DNA from: Variimorphobacter saccharofermentans
GTDB lineage: Bacteria > Bacillota > Clostridia > Lachnospirales > Lachnospiraceae
DNA length: 64,000 nt
Direction of reading: 5' to 3'
Assembly: GCF_014174405.1 (NCBI RefSeq)
Contig: NZ_JACEGA010000001.1
Span: 1,641,001 to 1,705,000, forward strand
The notes under the pieces were generated by a model, which saw only the letters and a program-made list of their open reading frames with translations, was not told the origin of the DNA and ran no database searches. Positions 29,112 to 38,697 of the stretch are shown one piece after another (position 1 is the stretch's first letter; each line of letters starts with the position of its first letter). A program made the translations under genes and the position numbers.

Positions 29112-29895
29112 CACTACCTTAAGGGATGGTGAGCAAAGTCCCGGAATTGCTCTTTTGCCAGAGGATAAGGTTAAAATAGCAGGTCTGCTTGATGAACTGG
29201 GTGTTTATGAAATAGAAGCAGGGGTCCCCATCCTTAGTGAAACCGAAGAGGAAGGAATATGCAGAATTATTGAGAATAAGAAAAATGCGAAAATCTCTGT
29301 CTGGAGCAGAATGAATGTAGAGGATGTGAAACGATCCATTGTCTGCAAACCAGATATTATCCATATTGGAACTCCGGTCTCCTATATCCAAATATATAGT
29401 AAATTAAAGAAAAATAAAAACTGGATAATTCGAAACATACTGGAATGTGTAGAGGTGGCAAAGAATCAAGGAGTTGACGTGACAGTCGGATTTGAAGATG
29501 CCTCCAGGGCGGATATCGGCTTTCTTCTTAGCTTATCAAAGGAACTAAAAAGAGCAGGTGTGGAGATCATACGGATTGCAGATACCGTTGGGGTTTTAAC
29601 TCCAAGCCGTACTATGGAGCTGATTAGAACCCTTGTATCCAATACAGATTTAACAATAGAAGTACATATTCATAACGACTTGGGTATGGCAGTGGCCAAT
29701 TCATTAACCGGAGCGAAGGCCGGAGCAAAACTCATTGATTGCACTTTGTTTGGCATTGGGGAACGTACTGGCAATTGCAATCTGTATGATTTTGTTCATG
29801 CTGCCGATCCCATCTTCGATTTCGGTATGACAAAAAAGCAAATCAAATCAATTGAGGAACAGGTTTATGATATGTTAAAAAACATATTTATTTAA
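29086..29895 (+). CDS. nifV-alpha: Homocitrate synthase, alpha subunit
   Basis: Catalytic chain of the split homocitrate synthase: acetyl-CoA plus 2-oxoglutarate to homocitrate. IVDTTLRDGEQSPGIALL is the active-site start of the HMGL/DRE-TIM barrel. IRIADTVGVLTPSRTMELI and EVHIHNDLGMAVANSLTGAK supply the HxH metal ligands, and GIGERTGNC closes the barrel. The 269 residues lack the C-terminal part carried by the omega chain. ATG 29086 follows GGGAGGTG; TTG 29080 is an alternative. Last gene of the nif operon. Confidence 0.94.
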   Translation: MKEVRYIVDTTLRDGEQSPGIALLPEDKVKIAGLLDELGVYEIEAGVPILSETEEEGICRIIENKKNAKISVWSRMNVEDVKRSIVCKPDIIHIGTPVSYIQIYSKLKKNKNWIIRNILECVEVAKNQGVDVTVGFEDASRADIGFLLSLSKELKRAGVEIIRIADTVGVLTPSRTMELIRTLVSNTDLTIEVHIHNDLGMAVANSLTGAKAGAKLIDCTLFGIGERTGNCNLYDFVHAADPIFDFGMTKKQIKSIEEQVYDMLKNIFI

Positions 29896-29927
29896 GCTAA
29901 CTTCCTAAATAATTCACATACATATGG

Positions 29928-29970
29928 ACGCCCTACGGTATCATTCCGCCGTGGGGTTGTTCATTTTTTT
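29928..29970 (+). terminator. Terminator of the nif operon
   Basis: GCCCTACGG and CCGTGGGGT form a stem 33 bases after nifV-alpha, followed by a T-rich tail ending in seven T residues. Confidence 0.75.
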
Positions 29971-30111
29971 ATATGAATTTCGTAAATAGATATTATGTAT
30001 GTTTATATAATCTTACAAAAAATTATAAAAATATGTAAATTAAACTACTATTATGTAGAAGAATATGGTAAAATATATGAAAGAAATGGATAACGGAAAG
30101 GAGAATAAAGA

Positions 30112-30912
30112 ATGATGAGGATTTCTAATGCGAATTATAATTCCAGTGCAAAATCCTTCAGGATGAACCAATCAATGGGGAAAGACTCATATAGTAAGAA
30201 TATTCAGAATCAGATAGCAAACAAGCAGAAAGAACTGCAAAATCTGGCTAAAGCGGAAGATATGTCTGTCGAAGAAAAATTAAAGAAAAAACAAGAAATT
30301 GAAAAAGAAATTGCAGATTTAACTCTTCAACTTCGCCAGCATCAGATTGAACAGCGAAACAAACAACAGCAGCAGAAGAACTCATCTAAGGATGATTCTC
30401 TAGCTGCGTCGAAGAGTAAACAGACTGCTCAGAAAGAAGGAACTGGCATATCACAAGCCAGCATGAAAGCAATAATATCTGCAGATTCTTCGATGAAACA
30501 GGCACAGGTACAGGGTAGTGCTGCAACAAAACTAAATGGAAGAGCCGGTGTACTGGAAGCAGAAATCAAGCAGGATAAAGCAAGAGAAGTAAATACGGAG
30601 AGAAAAGAGGCAGAGTTATCTGACATTCAGGATAAAATTCAAACTACGGTCAGCTCTCAAATGTCAACATTATCAGATGCGATTGAAACGATAAATGAAG
30701 CAGCGTCTGAAGAGCGGGATAGTGAAAAAACAGAAGCTAAGAAGACAGAACAATCCAAGGATTCTCGCACTATTGAGAAGGATGATTCGGATGATCAGCT
30801 GCAAACAGACAATTCAAAAAATACTGAGAAAATTGCTACTGCAGCTGGAAATGATGAAAAGGTGACAACATCTCAACTAATTAATTATACTTCGGTAGAT
30901 ATTCTTTTATGA
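30112..30912 (+). CDS. FlxA-like coiled-coil protein
   Basis: A 266-residue, very hydrophilic protein without signal peptide or membrane segment. Residues ~30-90 form a charged, glutamine-rich coiled coil (EKLKKKQEIEKEIADLTLQL), matching FlxA-like/DUF proteins found in Lachnospiraceae. The rest is low-complexity, rich in S, T, K, E and Q, with a second helical stretch around residues 145-200. The start follows AAAGGAGAATAAAG. It is monocistronic, downstream of the nif terminator. Function unknown; some FlxA-like proteins are linked to flagellar genes, but none are nearby. Confidence 0.7.
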   Translation: MMRISNANYNSSAKSFRMNQSMGKDSYSKNIQNQIANKQKELQNLAKAEDMSVEEKLKKKQEIEKEIADLTLQLRQHQIEQRNKQQQQKNSSKDDSLAASKSKQTAQKEGTGISQASMKAIISADSSMKQAQVQGSAATKLNGRAGVLEAEIKQDKAREVNTERKEAELSDIQDKIQTTVSSQMSTLSDAIETINEAASEERDSEKTEAKKTEQSKDSRTIEKDDSDDQLQTDNSKNTEKIATAAGNDEKVTTSQLINYTSVDILL

Positions 30913-30990
30913 GAAAGCTTAAGCAGGATATAGGGTATCTCCTAACAGTTATTAGTTGGCAATAGATATTTGCGATTATTTGAGATTCTA

Positions 30991-31054
30991 TTGAATTTTG
31001 CTTATAATATAGTATAATGAAAACCAGAAAACTAATTTTAGTTTTCTGGTTTTC
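30991..31054 (+). promoter_or_regulatory. Promoter-like site with a long palindrome before the TetR gene
   Basis: TTGAAT (30991) and TATAAT (31013-31018) at 16-base spacing are followed at once by a near-perfect palindrome (31019-31054, arms GAAAACCAGAAAACTA and TAGTTTTCTGGTTTTC). The palindrome may be the operator of the TetR-family gene that starts at 31177, or a terminator of the upstream gene; the sequence alone does not decide. Confidence 0.5.
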
Positions 31055-31176
31055 ATTTGTTATAGAGATTGATCATTCTTAATAAATGCGCATTATATAA
31101 GAAGGATCGTTTATTTTAGAATATGCTCAGAAACAGCGAAAGAAGCTTATATTATATATAGGAGATAAGAAGATTT

Positions 31177-31773
31177 ATGGAGCTTAAGGAAAGAGTTATT
31201 GATGCAGTGGTGGAAGAGTTTAATGAAAAGGGTCTTAAATTTACCATGGACGATTTGGCAAAGCGATTAGGGATTAGTAAGCGAACCCTGTATACGGTTG
31301 TAAAAGATAAAGAGTCACTTTTTCTTGAGATGGTCGACTGTGTCTTTGGTGAGATTAAGGAGAGCGAGAGGAAAATTGCCGAGAACCCCAACCTAGAAGT
31401 AATGGAAAAACTGAAGCAAATATTAATTGTGCTGCCGGAAAAATATAAGACCTTAGATTTTCGCCAATTATATGATCTAAAGACGAAATTTCCATCGATT
31501 TATAAAAAAATAGAGAACCGAATAGAAACAGATTGGGACTTGACCTTTCAGACTATGCAGCAGGCTATGGACGAGGGGAAGCTCCGAAGAATTAGTAAAC
31601 CGGTATTTCAGGCAATCTTTAGTGGGACGATTGAGTATTACATGAGTAGAAGTGTTTTAATCGACAATCAAATTAGTTATGAAGAAGGGCTTGAGCAGCT
31701 GTTGGATATCTTAATCTATGGTGTGATTGAGAATAAAATGTCAGACGGGAAGAATGCACTTAAGGTGAAGTAA
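31177..31773 (+). CDS. TetR-family transcriptional regulator
   Basis: A 198-residue regulator. The helix-turn-helix is in FTMDDLAKRLGISKRTLYTV, followed by VKDKESLFLEMV, the classic TetR N-terminal pattern. The C-terminal ligand-binding domain is divergent. It is the first gene upstream of the galactoside operon, 38 bases before the beta-galactosidase gene, and is probably a local repressor responding to a sugar or its derivative. TetR proteins are an uncommon choice for sugar operons. The palindrome at 31019-31054 is a candidate operator. Confidence 0.9.
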   Translation: MELKERVIDAVVEEFNEKGLKFTMDDLAKRLGISKRTLYTVVKDKESLFLEMVDCVFGEIKESERKIAENPNLEVMEKLKQILIVLPEKYKTLDFRQLYDLKTKFPSIYKKIENRIETDWDLTFQTMQQAMDEGKLRRISKPVFQAIFSGTIEYYMSRSVLIDNQISYEEGLEQLLDILIYGVIENKMSDGKNALKVK

Positions 31774-31811
31774 TATCAGGGGAGACAATATCGTAAAAGG
31801 AGAGAGGTATT

Positions 31812-34202
31812 ATGACGGAGCACATTGATCTAAACGATGGATGGAGGTATAGTAAACACTTTGAATCGGAGATGCTTCAACCAGATTATGATGATCATGG
31901 CCTGGAAGAGGTGAGGTTACCCCATGCAAATGTAGTTACACCATACAATTACTTTGATGAGAACATCTATCAATTTGTTAGCTGCTATCGCAGAAAATTT
32001 AAAGCAGAGCCTGGTTGGAGAAATAAGCAAATACTTCTGACCTTTGAAGGAGTGGCCCATGTTGCCACAGTATATCTAAATGGTAAGAAACTAACAACCC
32101 ATTACGGAGGCTATACAGCATTTACAGTAAACCTGAGTACGGAGTTATTCTATGATAAAGAAAATACTCTTGCAGTAGAAGTGGATAGCAGGGAAAGCAG
32201 TAATCTTCCTCCCTTTGGCAATGTTATTGACTATATGACCTATGGTGGAATCTACCGGGAGGTTTACATTGAAATAAAAGAGCCTACGGCGATTGAGGAT
32301 GCATTTATCATGACAGAAGATGCTATGAACGGTAAGCATATCGTAAGGCTTCAGATCTCTTTATCGGGAGAAGTAAATAACAAGGTACATATTCTAAGGC
32401 TTAAGGTGGAGGATGGAGAAAAGCGACTGATATGCTCCGATCAATTTACTGCCACACATTCATCTCTTGAGCACAGCTTCCTAGTTAGCGGCGCAAACCT
32501 ATGGGACATAGATCATCCCAATCTATATTATCTGAAGCTTGCTTTATATTCGCAGGATACCTTACTTGATGAAACAGAAATACGCTTTGGCTTTCGTACC
32601 TGTGAGTTTAAAAAGGATGGCTTCTATCTAAATCACAGGAAGCTTAAGCTGCTTGGTTTGAACCGACATCAGAGCTATCCCTATGTAGGCTATGCAATGC
32701 CGAAGCGTATGCAAGCATTAGATGCTGAAATATTGAAGTATGAGCTTGGTGTAAATGCAGTTCGGACCTCCCATTACCCTCAATCCAGACATTTTATTAA
32801 CCGGTGTGACGAACTGGGATTATTGGTCTTTACTGAAATTCCGGGCTGGCAGCATATCGGTGATGATGAGTGGAAGAGTAGAGCCTGTGAGCATGTACGG
32901 GAAATGGTGATACAGTATCGAAATCATCCTTCCATTATCCTATGGGGAGTGAGAATTAATGAATCCCAGGACGATGATGCTTTTTACACAGAGACAAACC
33001 GGATTGCTCATAAGCTTGATCCCACCAGACAGACTGGAGGAGTTCGCTTTATAAAGAAAAGCCATTTGTTGGAGGATGTATATACCTATAACGACTTTCT
33101 TCATAACGGCAAGACGAAGGGACTGGAACGAAAAAAGGATGTTACCTCCAGTAACGTCCCCTATTTGGTTTCTGAGTTCAATGGTCATATGTTTCCCACA
33201 AAAGCTTATGATGATGAAGAACATCGTTTACAACACGCTCTAAGACATGCAAGAGTATTAGATAGTCTGTTTGAACAGGAGAATATGGCTGGGGGCTTCG
33301 GCTGGTGTATGTTTGACTACAACACCCACAAGGATTTTGGCAGCGGGGATCGTATTTGTTATCATGGAGTCATGGATATGTTTCGGAATCCGAAACCGGC
33401 AGCAGCTGTATATGCAAGCCAGAGTAATACACATCCGATATGTGAGATTAGCTCAACGATGGATATTGGCGAGCATCCGGCAGGCAAGCTGGGAGAGGTA
33501 TACGCCTTTACCAATGCGGATTCCATCAGGTTATATAAAGGAGATCTTTTTGTTAAGGAATTCTATCCAGATAGGAAAAGGTATAAGAATCTGCCTCAAC
33601 CGCCTGTTTTAATTGATGATTTTATCGGTGAGCTCTTAGAAAAGAAGGAGAATATTCGTCATCAATCTGCGGAGGGCTTCAAGAAGCTAATTAAAGCGAT
33701 ACAGGAGTATGGACCGTCACATCTGCCATTACGCTATAAGCTGAAAATGGCATACCTGTTACTAAAAAATCACATCGACATGCAGAGAGCAGTCAGTATG
33801 TATTATGAATATGCCGGAGGATGGGGTGGTAATAGCATTTGCTATCGTTTTGTAGCAATAAAGGATGGAAAGCTTCAAAAGGAGATCGTAAAAAGTCCGG
33901 TGATAAAGCCTTATTTGGAATATAAGGTAAGCAGTACTCAGCTTAAGGAGGAGGAAACATACGATGTAGCCTTGGTACGAATTACTGCCCATGATCAGAA
34001 CGGTAACCGTCTTCATTATTATCAGGACCCTCTCGTGCTAAAGACCACAGGTACCATCGAGTTAATCGGTCCGAAGACAATCAGCTTACGGGGAGGTGCG
34101 GCAGGTACCTTCGTTAAGACTAAGGGTATTAAAGGTGAAGGAATATTAAGCATCTGTTCTGAGGGCTTAGAAGAATGTCATATACATTTTCATGTCGAAT
34201 AA
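31812..34202 (+). CDS. GH2 family beta-galactosidase
   Basis: Cytoplasmic glycosidase of family 2; no signal peptide. The N-terminal sugar-binding domain begins LNDGWRYSK and includes VATVYLNGKKLTTHYGGYT; an Ig-like domain and the TIM barrel follow. The acid/base is Glu384 in WGVRINES, and the nucleophile is Glu455 in LVSEFNG. GLNRHQSYPY and VRTSHYPQSRHF are barrel signatures. A further ~280 residues form a C-terminal extension ending in an Ig-like domain. The 796-residue length is typical of the shorter GH2 beta-galactosidases. Activity on beta-galactosides is inferred from neighbours; beta-glucuronidase or beta-mannosidase activity cannot be excluded. Confidence 0.9.
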   Translation: MTEHIDLNDGWRYSKHFESEMLQPDYDDHGLEEVRLPHANVVTPYNYFDENIYQFVSCYRRKFKAEPGWRNKQILLTFEGVAHVATVYLNGKKLTTHYGGYTAFTVNLSTELFYDKENTLAVEVDSRESSNLPPFGNVIDYMTYGGIYREVYIEIKEPTAIEDAFIMTEDAMNGKHIVRLQISLSGEVNNKVHILRLKVEDGEKRLICSDQFTATHSSLEHSFLVSGANLWDIDHPNLYYLKLALYSQDTLLDETEIRFGFRTCEFKKDGFYLNHRKLKLLGLNRHQSYPYVGYAMPKRMQALDAEILKYELGVNAVRTSHYPQSRHFINRCDELGLLVFTEIPGWQHIGDDEWKSRACEHVREMVIQYRNHPSIILWGVRINESQDDDAFYTETNRIAHKLDPTRQTGGVRFIKKSHLLEDVYTYNDFLHNGKTKGLERKKDVTSSNVPYLVSEFNGHMFPTKAYDDEEHRLQHALRHARVLDSLFEQENMAGGFGWCMFDYNTHKDFGSGDRICYHGVMDMFRNPKPAAAVYASQSNTHPICEISSTMDIGEHPAGKLGEVYAFTNADSIRLYKGDLFVKEFYPDRKRYKNLPQPPVLIDDFIGELLEKKENIRHQSAEGFKKLIKAIQEYGPSHLPLRYKLKMAYLLLKNHIDMQRAVSMYYEYAGGWGGNSICYRFVAIKDGKLQKEIVKSPVIKPYLEYKVSSTQLKEEETYDVALVRITAHDQNGNRLHYYQDPLVLKTTGTIELIGPKTISLRGGAAGTFVKTKGIKGEGILSICSEGLEECHIHFHVE

Positions 34203-34259
34203 TTCGATGTTAGGCATATTGTGAAATATTTATTATACTAAAAAAATGGAGGAGAAGGT

Positions 34260-35645
34260 ATGAAGCTTACACTAAAAGAAAAAGTATCCTATGGTATTGG
34301 GGCTGTAGGAAAGGATATGGTTTACTCCATTGTGTCCGGCTATCTTATGTATTATTATGATACTGTATTAGGAATAAGTGCTACCTTTATTGGAGTCCTA
34401 TTTATGATTGCAAGAAGTCTGGATGCCTTAAATGATCCCTTTATGGGGATTATTGTAGAGAAAACAAATACGAGGTTTGGTAAATTCCGTCCATGGCTTG
34501 TAATCGGTACCGTACTGAGTGCGATATCCCTTTATTTTATGTTTTCAGTACCCAGAGGAATGACAGGGGTACCTCTTTTGGTTTATGCTTCTGCTGCTTA
34601 TATATTATGGGGCACCACCTACACTCTTATGGATATTCCCTATTGGTCAATGATACCAGCCATATCCCAAAGTGGTAAGGATAGAGAGAATATATCCGTA
34701 ATTGCACGAAGCTGTGCGGGAATTGGATTTGCGATTCCCAGTGCCTTAACGATGACTTTGGTACCAATTCTTGGGCGTGGGGACAAGAGATCAGGATTTC
34801 AGGTCTTTGCTGCAATTATTGCGGTGTTTTTTATTCTATCTACTATAGTGAATGTGATTAATGTCAAGGAGAAATCCAAGGTTAAGCTGGAGACACCCAC
34901 AATTCGACAGATGTTTCGGCAGCTGTTTCAAAATGATCAGGCTGTAATCGTAGTAATTACAATCGTTATGTTTAATGCATCCTTGTACTTAACCTCCACT
35001 TTGGCGGTCTATTTCTTCGAATTTGATATCGGAAATGCGGAGCTAGTAGGATTATTTAGTACAATCGGAGGAGCCACCCAGATTTTATCCATGACGCTGC
35101 TTCCGGTACTTCGTAAAAAATATAAACGAATGACTATTTTCGTATCGGCCATCGTGATGACAATGATAGGTTATGCGTTCCTCTTTACTCTGGGGACCTT
35201 AAATATTTCAAATATTTTATTACTGGGTATTGCTGCGGTTATCATTTATTTTGGCTTCGGTCTCGCAACAGTGTTAACAACAGTATTCTTAGCGGATACC
35301 GTAGACTATGGCCAATGGAAGCACGGGCAGCGTAGCGAGAGCGTGGTCTTCTCCATGCAAACCTTCGTAGTTCAGCTTGCATCTGCTATCTCAGTATTAA
35401 TTGCAGGTGTTGGTCTTGATCTGGTTGGGCTCGATTCAGAAGCTGCAGTTCAGACAAACACTGCTTTAGTCGGATTACGGATATTGATGATTATCATCCC
35501 CATGATTGGACTTGCCATATCTGTTTTATTCTTTAGACGTAAGTATCGGCTTTCAGATGAGCGAATGGAGCAAATCTTATCAGAAATCAGTGAAAGAGAG
35601 CAGGCTGCTATAAAAATCAAAGAAAATTCTGAGCAGGTTAGTTAG
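34260..35645 (+). CDS. Glycoside-pentoside-hexuronide (GPH) cation symporter
   Basis: A 461-residue, 12-helix transporter of the GPH family, relatives of melibiose carrier MelB. The N terminus EKVSYGIGAVGKDMVYSIVS, the cytoplasmic loop ARSLDALNDPFMGIIVEKT with its conserved aspartates, and WSMIPAISQSGKDRENI are family hallmarks; DTVDYGQWKHGQRSE lies in the second half. It probably brings galactosides such as melibiose into the cell with H+ or Na+ for the two flanking glycosidases. Confidence 0.93.
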   Translation: MKLTLKEKVSYGIGAVGKDMVYSIVSGYLMYYYDTVLGISATFIGVLFMIARSLDALNDPFMGIIVEKTNTRFGKFRPWLVIGTVLSAISLYFMFSVPRGMTGVPLLVYASAAYILWGTTYTLMDIPYWSMIPAISQSGKDRENISVIARSCAGIGFAIPSALTMTLVPILGRGDKRSGFQVFAAIIAVFFILSTIVNVINVKEKSKVKLETPTIRQMFRQLFQNDQAVIVVITIVMFNASLYLTSTLAVYFFEFDIGNAELVGLFSTIGGATQILSMTLLPVLRKKYKRMTIFVSAIVMTMIGYAFLFTLGTLNISNILLLGIAAVIIYFGFGLATVLTTVFLADTVDYGQWKHGQRSESVVFSMQTFVVQLASAISVLIAGVGLDLVGLDSEAAVQTNTALVGLRILMIIIPMIGLAISVLFFRRKYRLSDERMEQILSEISEREQAAIKIKENSEQVS

Positions 35646-35709
35646 GCGGTTAATGGCTACAGAAGTATTCAGAGTTCAGCGATAAAAATGTGTTAATGGG
35701 AGGTTAGCA

Positions 35710-38064
35710 ATGATACATAATAAGAACGATTTATTCGTCCTCGAAACAAGGGATACTTCCTATTGCTTTCGGGTAATGCCTCAAGGGCATCTGGAACATT
35801 TATACTATGGCAGGAGAATCAATCTGGAACAAGGTTATGAGCCGTTACTTCAGAAGACGACTTTTCTCGGTGGAACACAGATTGCATATTCGAAAGAGTT
35901 CCCGAATGTAGGCTTGGAGGATCTATGCCTTGAATTATCCTCCTATGGTAAAGGAGATATTCGCGAAGCATTTCTGGATATTACCCATGAGGATGGTTCC
36001 TCTACCTGTGATTTTCGATTTAGGAAGGCAAGAATTCTTAAGGAGAAAAAAATACTGGATACTCTACCATCCGCTTATCTGTCAGATCAGGGTTCAGAAC
36101 CAGTAAGCTTAGAGATTGAGATGTATGATAGCAACTACGAGATTACGTTACTTCTTATATATTCTGTGTTTTATGACAGCAATGTGATTACCCGCAGCGC
36201 AAAGCTAATCAATACCTCTTCTAAAAAGATCTGGCTGGAGCGTATTATGAGCTGCCAGCTGGATCTTGACGCTGAGGATTATATTATTAGCACCTTTCAT
36301 GGAGCCTGGGCTAGAGAAATGAACCGCTATGATACACCGGCACAGCCAGGCATTTTTGTCAATGATTCGAAGCTTGGGATTTCAGGAAACCGAAGCAATC
36401 CCTTCTTTATGATTAGTCAGAAGAATGCAAATGAAGAATACGGAGACTGCTTCGGCTTTAATCTGATCTATAGTGGGGAGCATTATGCTGCCATTGAGGT
36501 TAATAGTATGGGGAAGCTTAGGGTTGTTAACGGGATTCAACCGGCGAATTTCCGATTTCTATTAATGCCCGGTGATTCCTTTGAAGCTCCGGAATCGGTT
36601 ATTACTTTTTCGAATCAGGGATATACTGGAATGAGTCATAATATGCATCATTTTATTCGGAAGCATATCCTACGTGGAGAGTGGAAGAACAGGGTAAGGC
36701 CGGTTCTCCTTAATAGTTGGGAGGCTAACTACTTTAAATTCGATGAGGGAAAGCTTCTAAAGCAGGCGAAGGCCGCTGCCGAAGCAGGAATTGAGCTCTT
36801 CGTCCTTGATGACGGATGGTTTGGAAATCGTAAGGATGATACCTCCTCCTTAGGAGATTGGCAGGAGAACCGAGAGAAGCTGCAACATGGGTTAAAAGGC
36901 CTGGCAGATAAAATTAATGCTCTGGGTATGGATTTTGGTATCTGGGTTGAGCCTGAGATGGTGAATGAAGACAGTGATTGCTATCGTAATCACCCAGACT
37001 GGGCAGTAAAACTGCCGGGGGTATCCCATTCCCTTGGAAGAAATCAGATGCTTTTAGATCTAACAAAGGAAGAGGTTCGTTCATATCTGATTGATGAGAT
37101 GGCCAGGGTATTTTCCAGTGCGAATATTCGTTACGTTAAGTGGGATATGAACCGTATCTTTTCTGACCGTTATTCCTCCTCTCTTGATGCGGATCGACAG
37201 AAGGAATTTAGCCATCGGTACATTATGGGACTGTATGAGGTGATTGGTACCTTAACGAGACGTTTCCCTCAGATACTCTTTGAAGGCTGTGCATCCGGTG
37301 GGAATCGGTTTGATCTGGGCATACTGTGCTATATGCCTCAAATATGGGCCAGTGATAATACGGATGCCATATGCAGGGTTACGATCCAGTCAGGATATAG
37401 CTATGGTTATCCGCTCACCGTGATGGGCGCTCATGTATCCGGATGCCCGAACCATCAGACCCTGCGTAATACCTCTATAGAGACCCGGTTTGAGGTTGCC
37501 GCTTTCGGTTTACTGGGATATGAATGTAACCTGACGGAATTAAGCAAAGAAGAATATCAGATTGTAAAGGAACAGATAGCATTTTATAAAAAGCATCGGG
37601 AGACTTTACAGTTCGGGGATTTTTATCGGATTAAAACGAATGATCGAGGGATATACCAATGGCTTTGTGTCGCACCGGATCAATCTGAGGCCATTGGACT
37701 GCATCTGCAAAAGGAAGTGCTTCCGAATTATCCACATACGAAATTTAAGACAAGGGGACTTAAGGAGGAGACAAGCTATCACTTCACTAACCGCCAGCAG
37801 ATATTTAGTATTAAGGAATTCGGGGACTTGATTAATATGATATCACCCATTCATATCAAGAAGGACTCGCTGGTGCATAATGTAATTGCCATGGTCAAAA
37901 AGATGCCAGGGGAAGTGGAGGACAGTAAGGCTTTGGGCTGCGTCTTCAATCATGCAGGAGTTAAATTAAAGCAAGCTTTTGCTGGAACAGGCTACAATGA
38001 GGAGGTTCGTTTACAGAAGGATTTTTCTTCCAGAATGTATCTGTGGGATTCATTGAATGAATAG
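35710..38064 (+). CDS. GH36 alpha-galactosidase
   Basis: Hydrolyses alpha-1,6-galactosides such as melibiose and raffinose. The nucleophile is Asp479 in VKWDMNR and the acid/base Asp549 in SDNTDA; LFVLDDGWFG and GIWVEPEMV are further barrel motifs and GCASGGNRFD is a family signature. Total length 784 residues fits the bacterial GH36 group I size of ~720-750 plus a slightly long C terminus. No signal peptide, so it acts on sugar imported by the adjacent symporter. Last gene of the operon; a large palindrome follows. Confidence 0.95.
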   Translation: MIHNKNDLFVLETRDTSYCFRVMPQGHLEHLYYGRRINLEQGYEPLLQKTTFLGGTQIAYSKEFPNVGLEDLCLELSSYGKGDIREAFLDITHEDGSSTCDFRFRKARILKEKKILDTLPSAYLSDQGSEPVSLEIEMYDSNYEITLLLIYSVFYDSNVITRSAKLINTSSKKIWLERIMSCQLDLDAEDYIISTFHGAWAREMNRYDTPAQPGIFVNDSKLGISGNRSNPFFMISQKNANEEYGDCFGFNLIYSGEHYAAIEVNSMGKLRVVNGIQPANFRFLLMPGDSFEAPESVITFSNQGYTGMSHNMHHFIRKHILRGEWKNRVRPVLLNSWEANYFKFDEGKLLKQAKAAAEAGIELFVLDDGWFGNRKDDTSSLGDWQENREKLQHGLKGLADKINALGMDFGIWVEPEMVNEDSDCYRNHPDWAVKLPGVSHSLGRNQMLLDLTKEEVRSYLIDEMARVFSSANIRYVKWDMNRIFSDRYSSSLDADRQKEFSHRYIMGLYEVIGTLTRRFPQILFEGCASGGNRFDLGILCYMPQIWASDNTDAICRVTIQSGYSYGYPLTVMGAHVSGCPNHQTLRNTSIETRFEVAAFGLLGYECNLTELSKEEYQIVKEQIAFYKKHRETLQFGDFYRIKTNDRGIYQWLCVAPDQSEAIGLHLQKEVLPNYPHTKFKTRGLKEETSYHFTNRQQIFSIKEFGDLINMISPIHIKKDSLVHNVIAMVKKMPGEVEDSKALGCVFNHAGVKLKQAFAGTGYNEEVRLQKDFSSRMYLWDSLNE

Positions 38065-38109
38065 ACATCATAGGAGGTAAAGCATGAATATATAATACGA
38101 AATATCCAG

Positions 38110-38224
38110 TAGCCGTTGCAAAATGTAGCAAGGACTATTACATAATGTATCAACTAAGATTAGACATGCTCTAATCTTTGAAAATATATTATGCAACAGT
38201 TCTTATTACATTTTGTAGCGGCTA
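38110..38224 (+). repeat. Large imperfect palindrome after the alpha-galactosidase gene
   Basis: TAGCCGTTGCAAAATGTAGC pairs with GTAGCGGCTA and neighbouring bases on the far side, enclosing ATTACATAATGT/ATATTATGCAAC and a perfect inner hairpin AAGATTAG (38156-38163)/CTAATCTT (38171-38178). TTTTT follows at 38226-38230. It could act as the operon terminator or be a non-coding repeat. The rest of 38065-38697 holds GTTCCTAT/ATAGGAAC arms near 38480-38521, a short hairpin repeat, and no gene I can support. Confidence 0.55.
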
Positions 38225-38637
38225 ATTTTTATAATTATATATTGGAAATTCTATGAATTCTTATTACTATTTGTGTCAATATAACCTAAAGTTGTGTTAA
38301 ATGTGTCTCGAGGTATGGAAAGAATTGCGTCGCAATCCGAAAAAATTTGCTTGAGAAAATTTGGATTATCAATAAAAAAATTCATGAGGTAGACAATATT
38401 TTCTAAATGCTCTATAAAGTTTTGAGTATACCGTAGCTTCATTGACTTCCACTAAAGAAGCATTTATAAATAATACAACGTTCCTATATAGTAGCCTGAA
38501 GCTATTAATTGGAATAGGAACATGACACTTACTATGAAAGGAAGAGTAATGAAGAATGAAGAAGTGTTATAAACGCTATGTAGGTTGGGCAAAAGCAATA
38601 TGCACACATAACTCATCAAGGAATGTATTAATTCATA

Positions 38638-38671
38638 ACGATAGAAAATCGCAAAGCGTCCTTTCTATCGT
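38638..38671. repeat. Short hairpin repeat, copy B (CGCTTTGCG family)
   Basis: ACGATAGAAA and TTTCTATCGT are perfect 10-bp arms around a 14-base loop containing CGCAAAGCG, the complement of the family core. It is followed by ATAGG as in copy A. It lies 27 bases before the ABC permease gene. Confidence 0.7.
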
Positions 38672-38697
38672 ATAGGTTTAAAGAGAGGGTATAGAGT

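Noticed and set aside
30112..30912. Flagellar function for the FlxA-like protein
   Set aside because: No flagellar genes are near and the similarity is only to a coiled-coil region.
38251..38442. 63-codon open frame on the minus strand
   Set aside because: A weak GGAAG precedes it, but the translated protein shows no recognisable family and the region is AT-rich repeat-like DNA.
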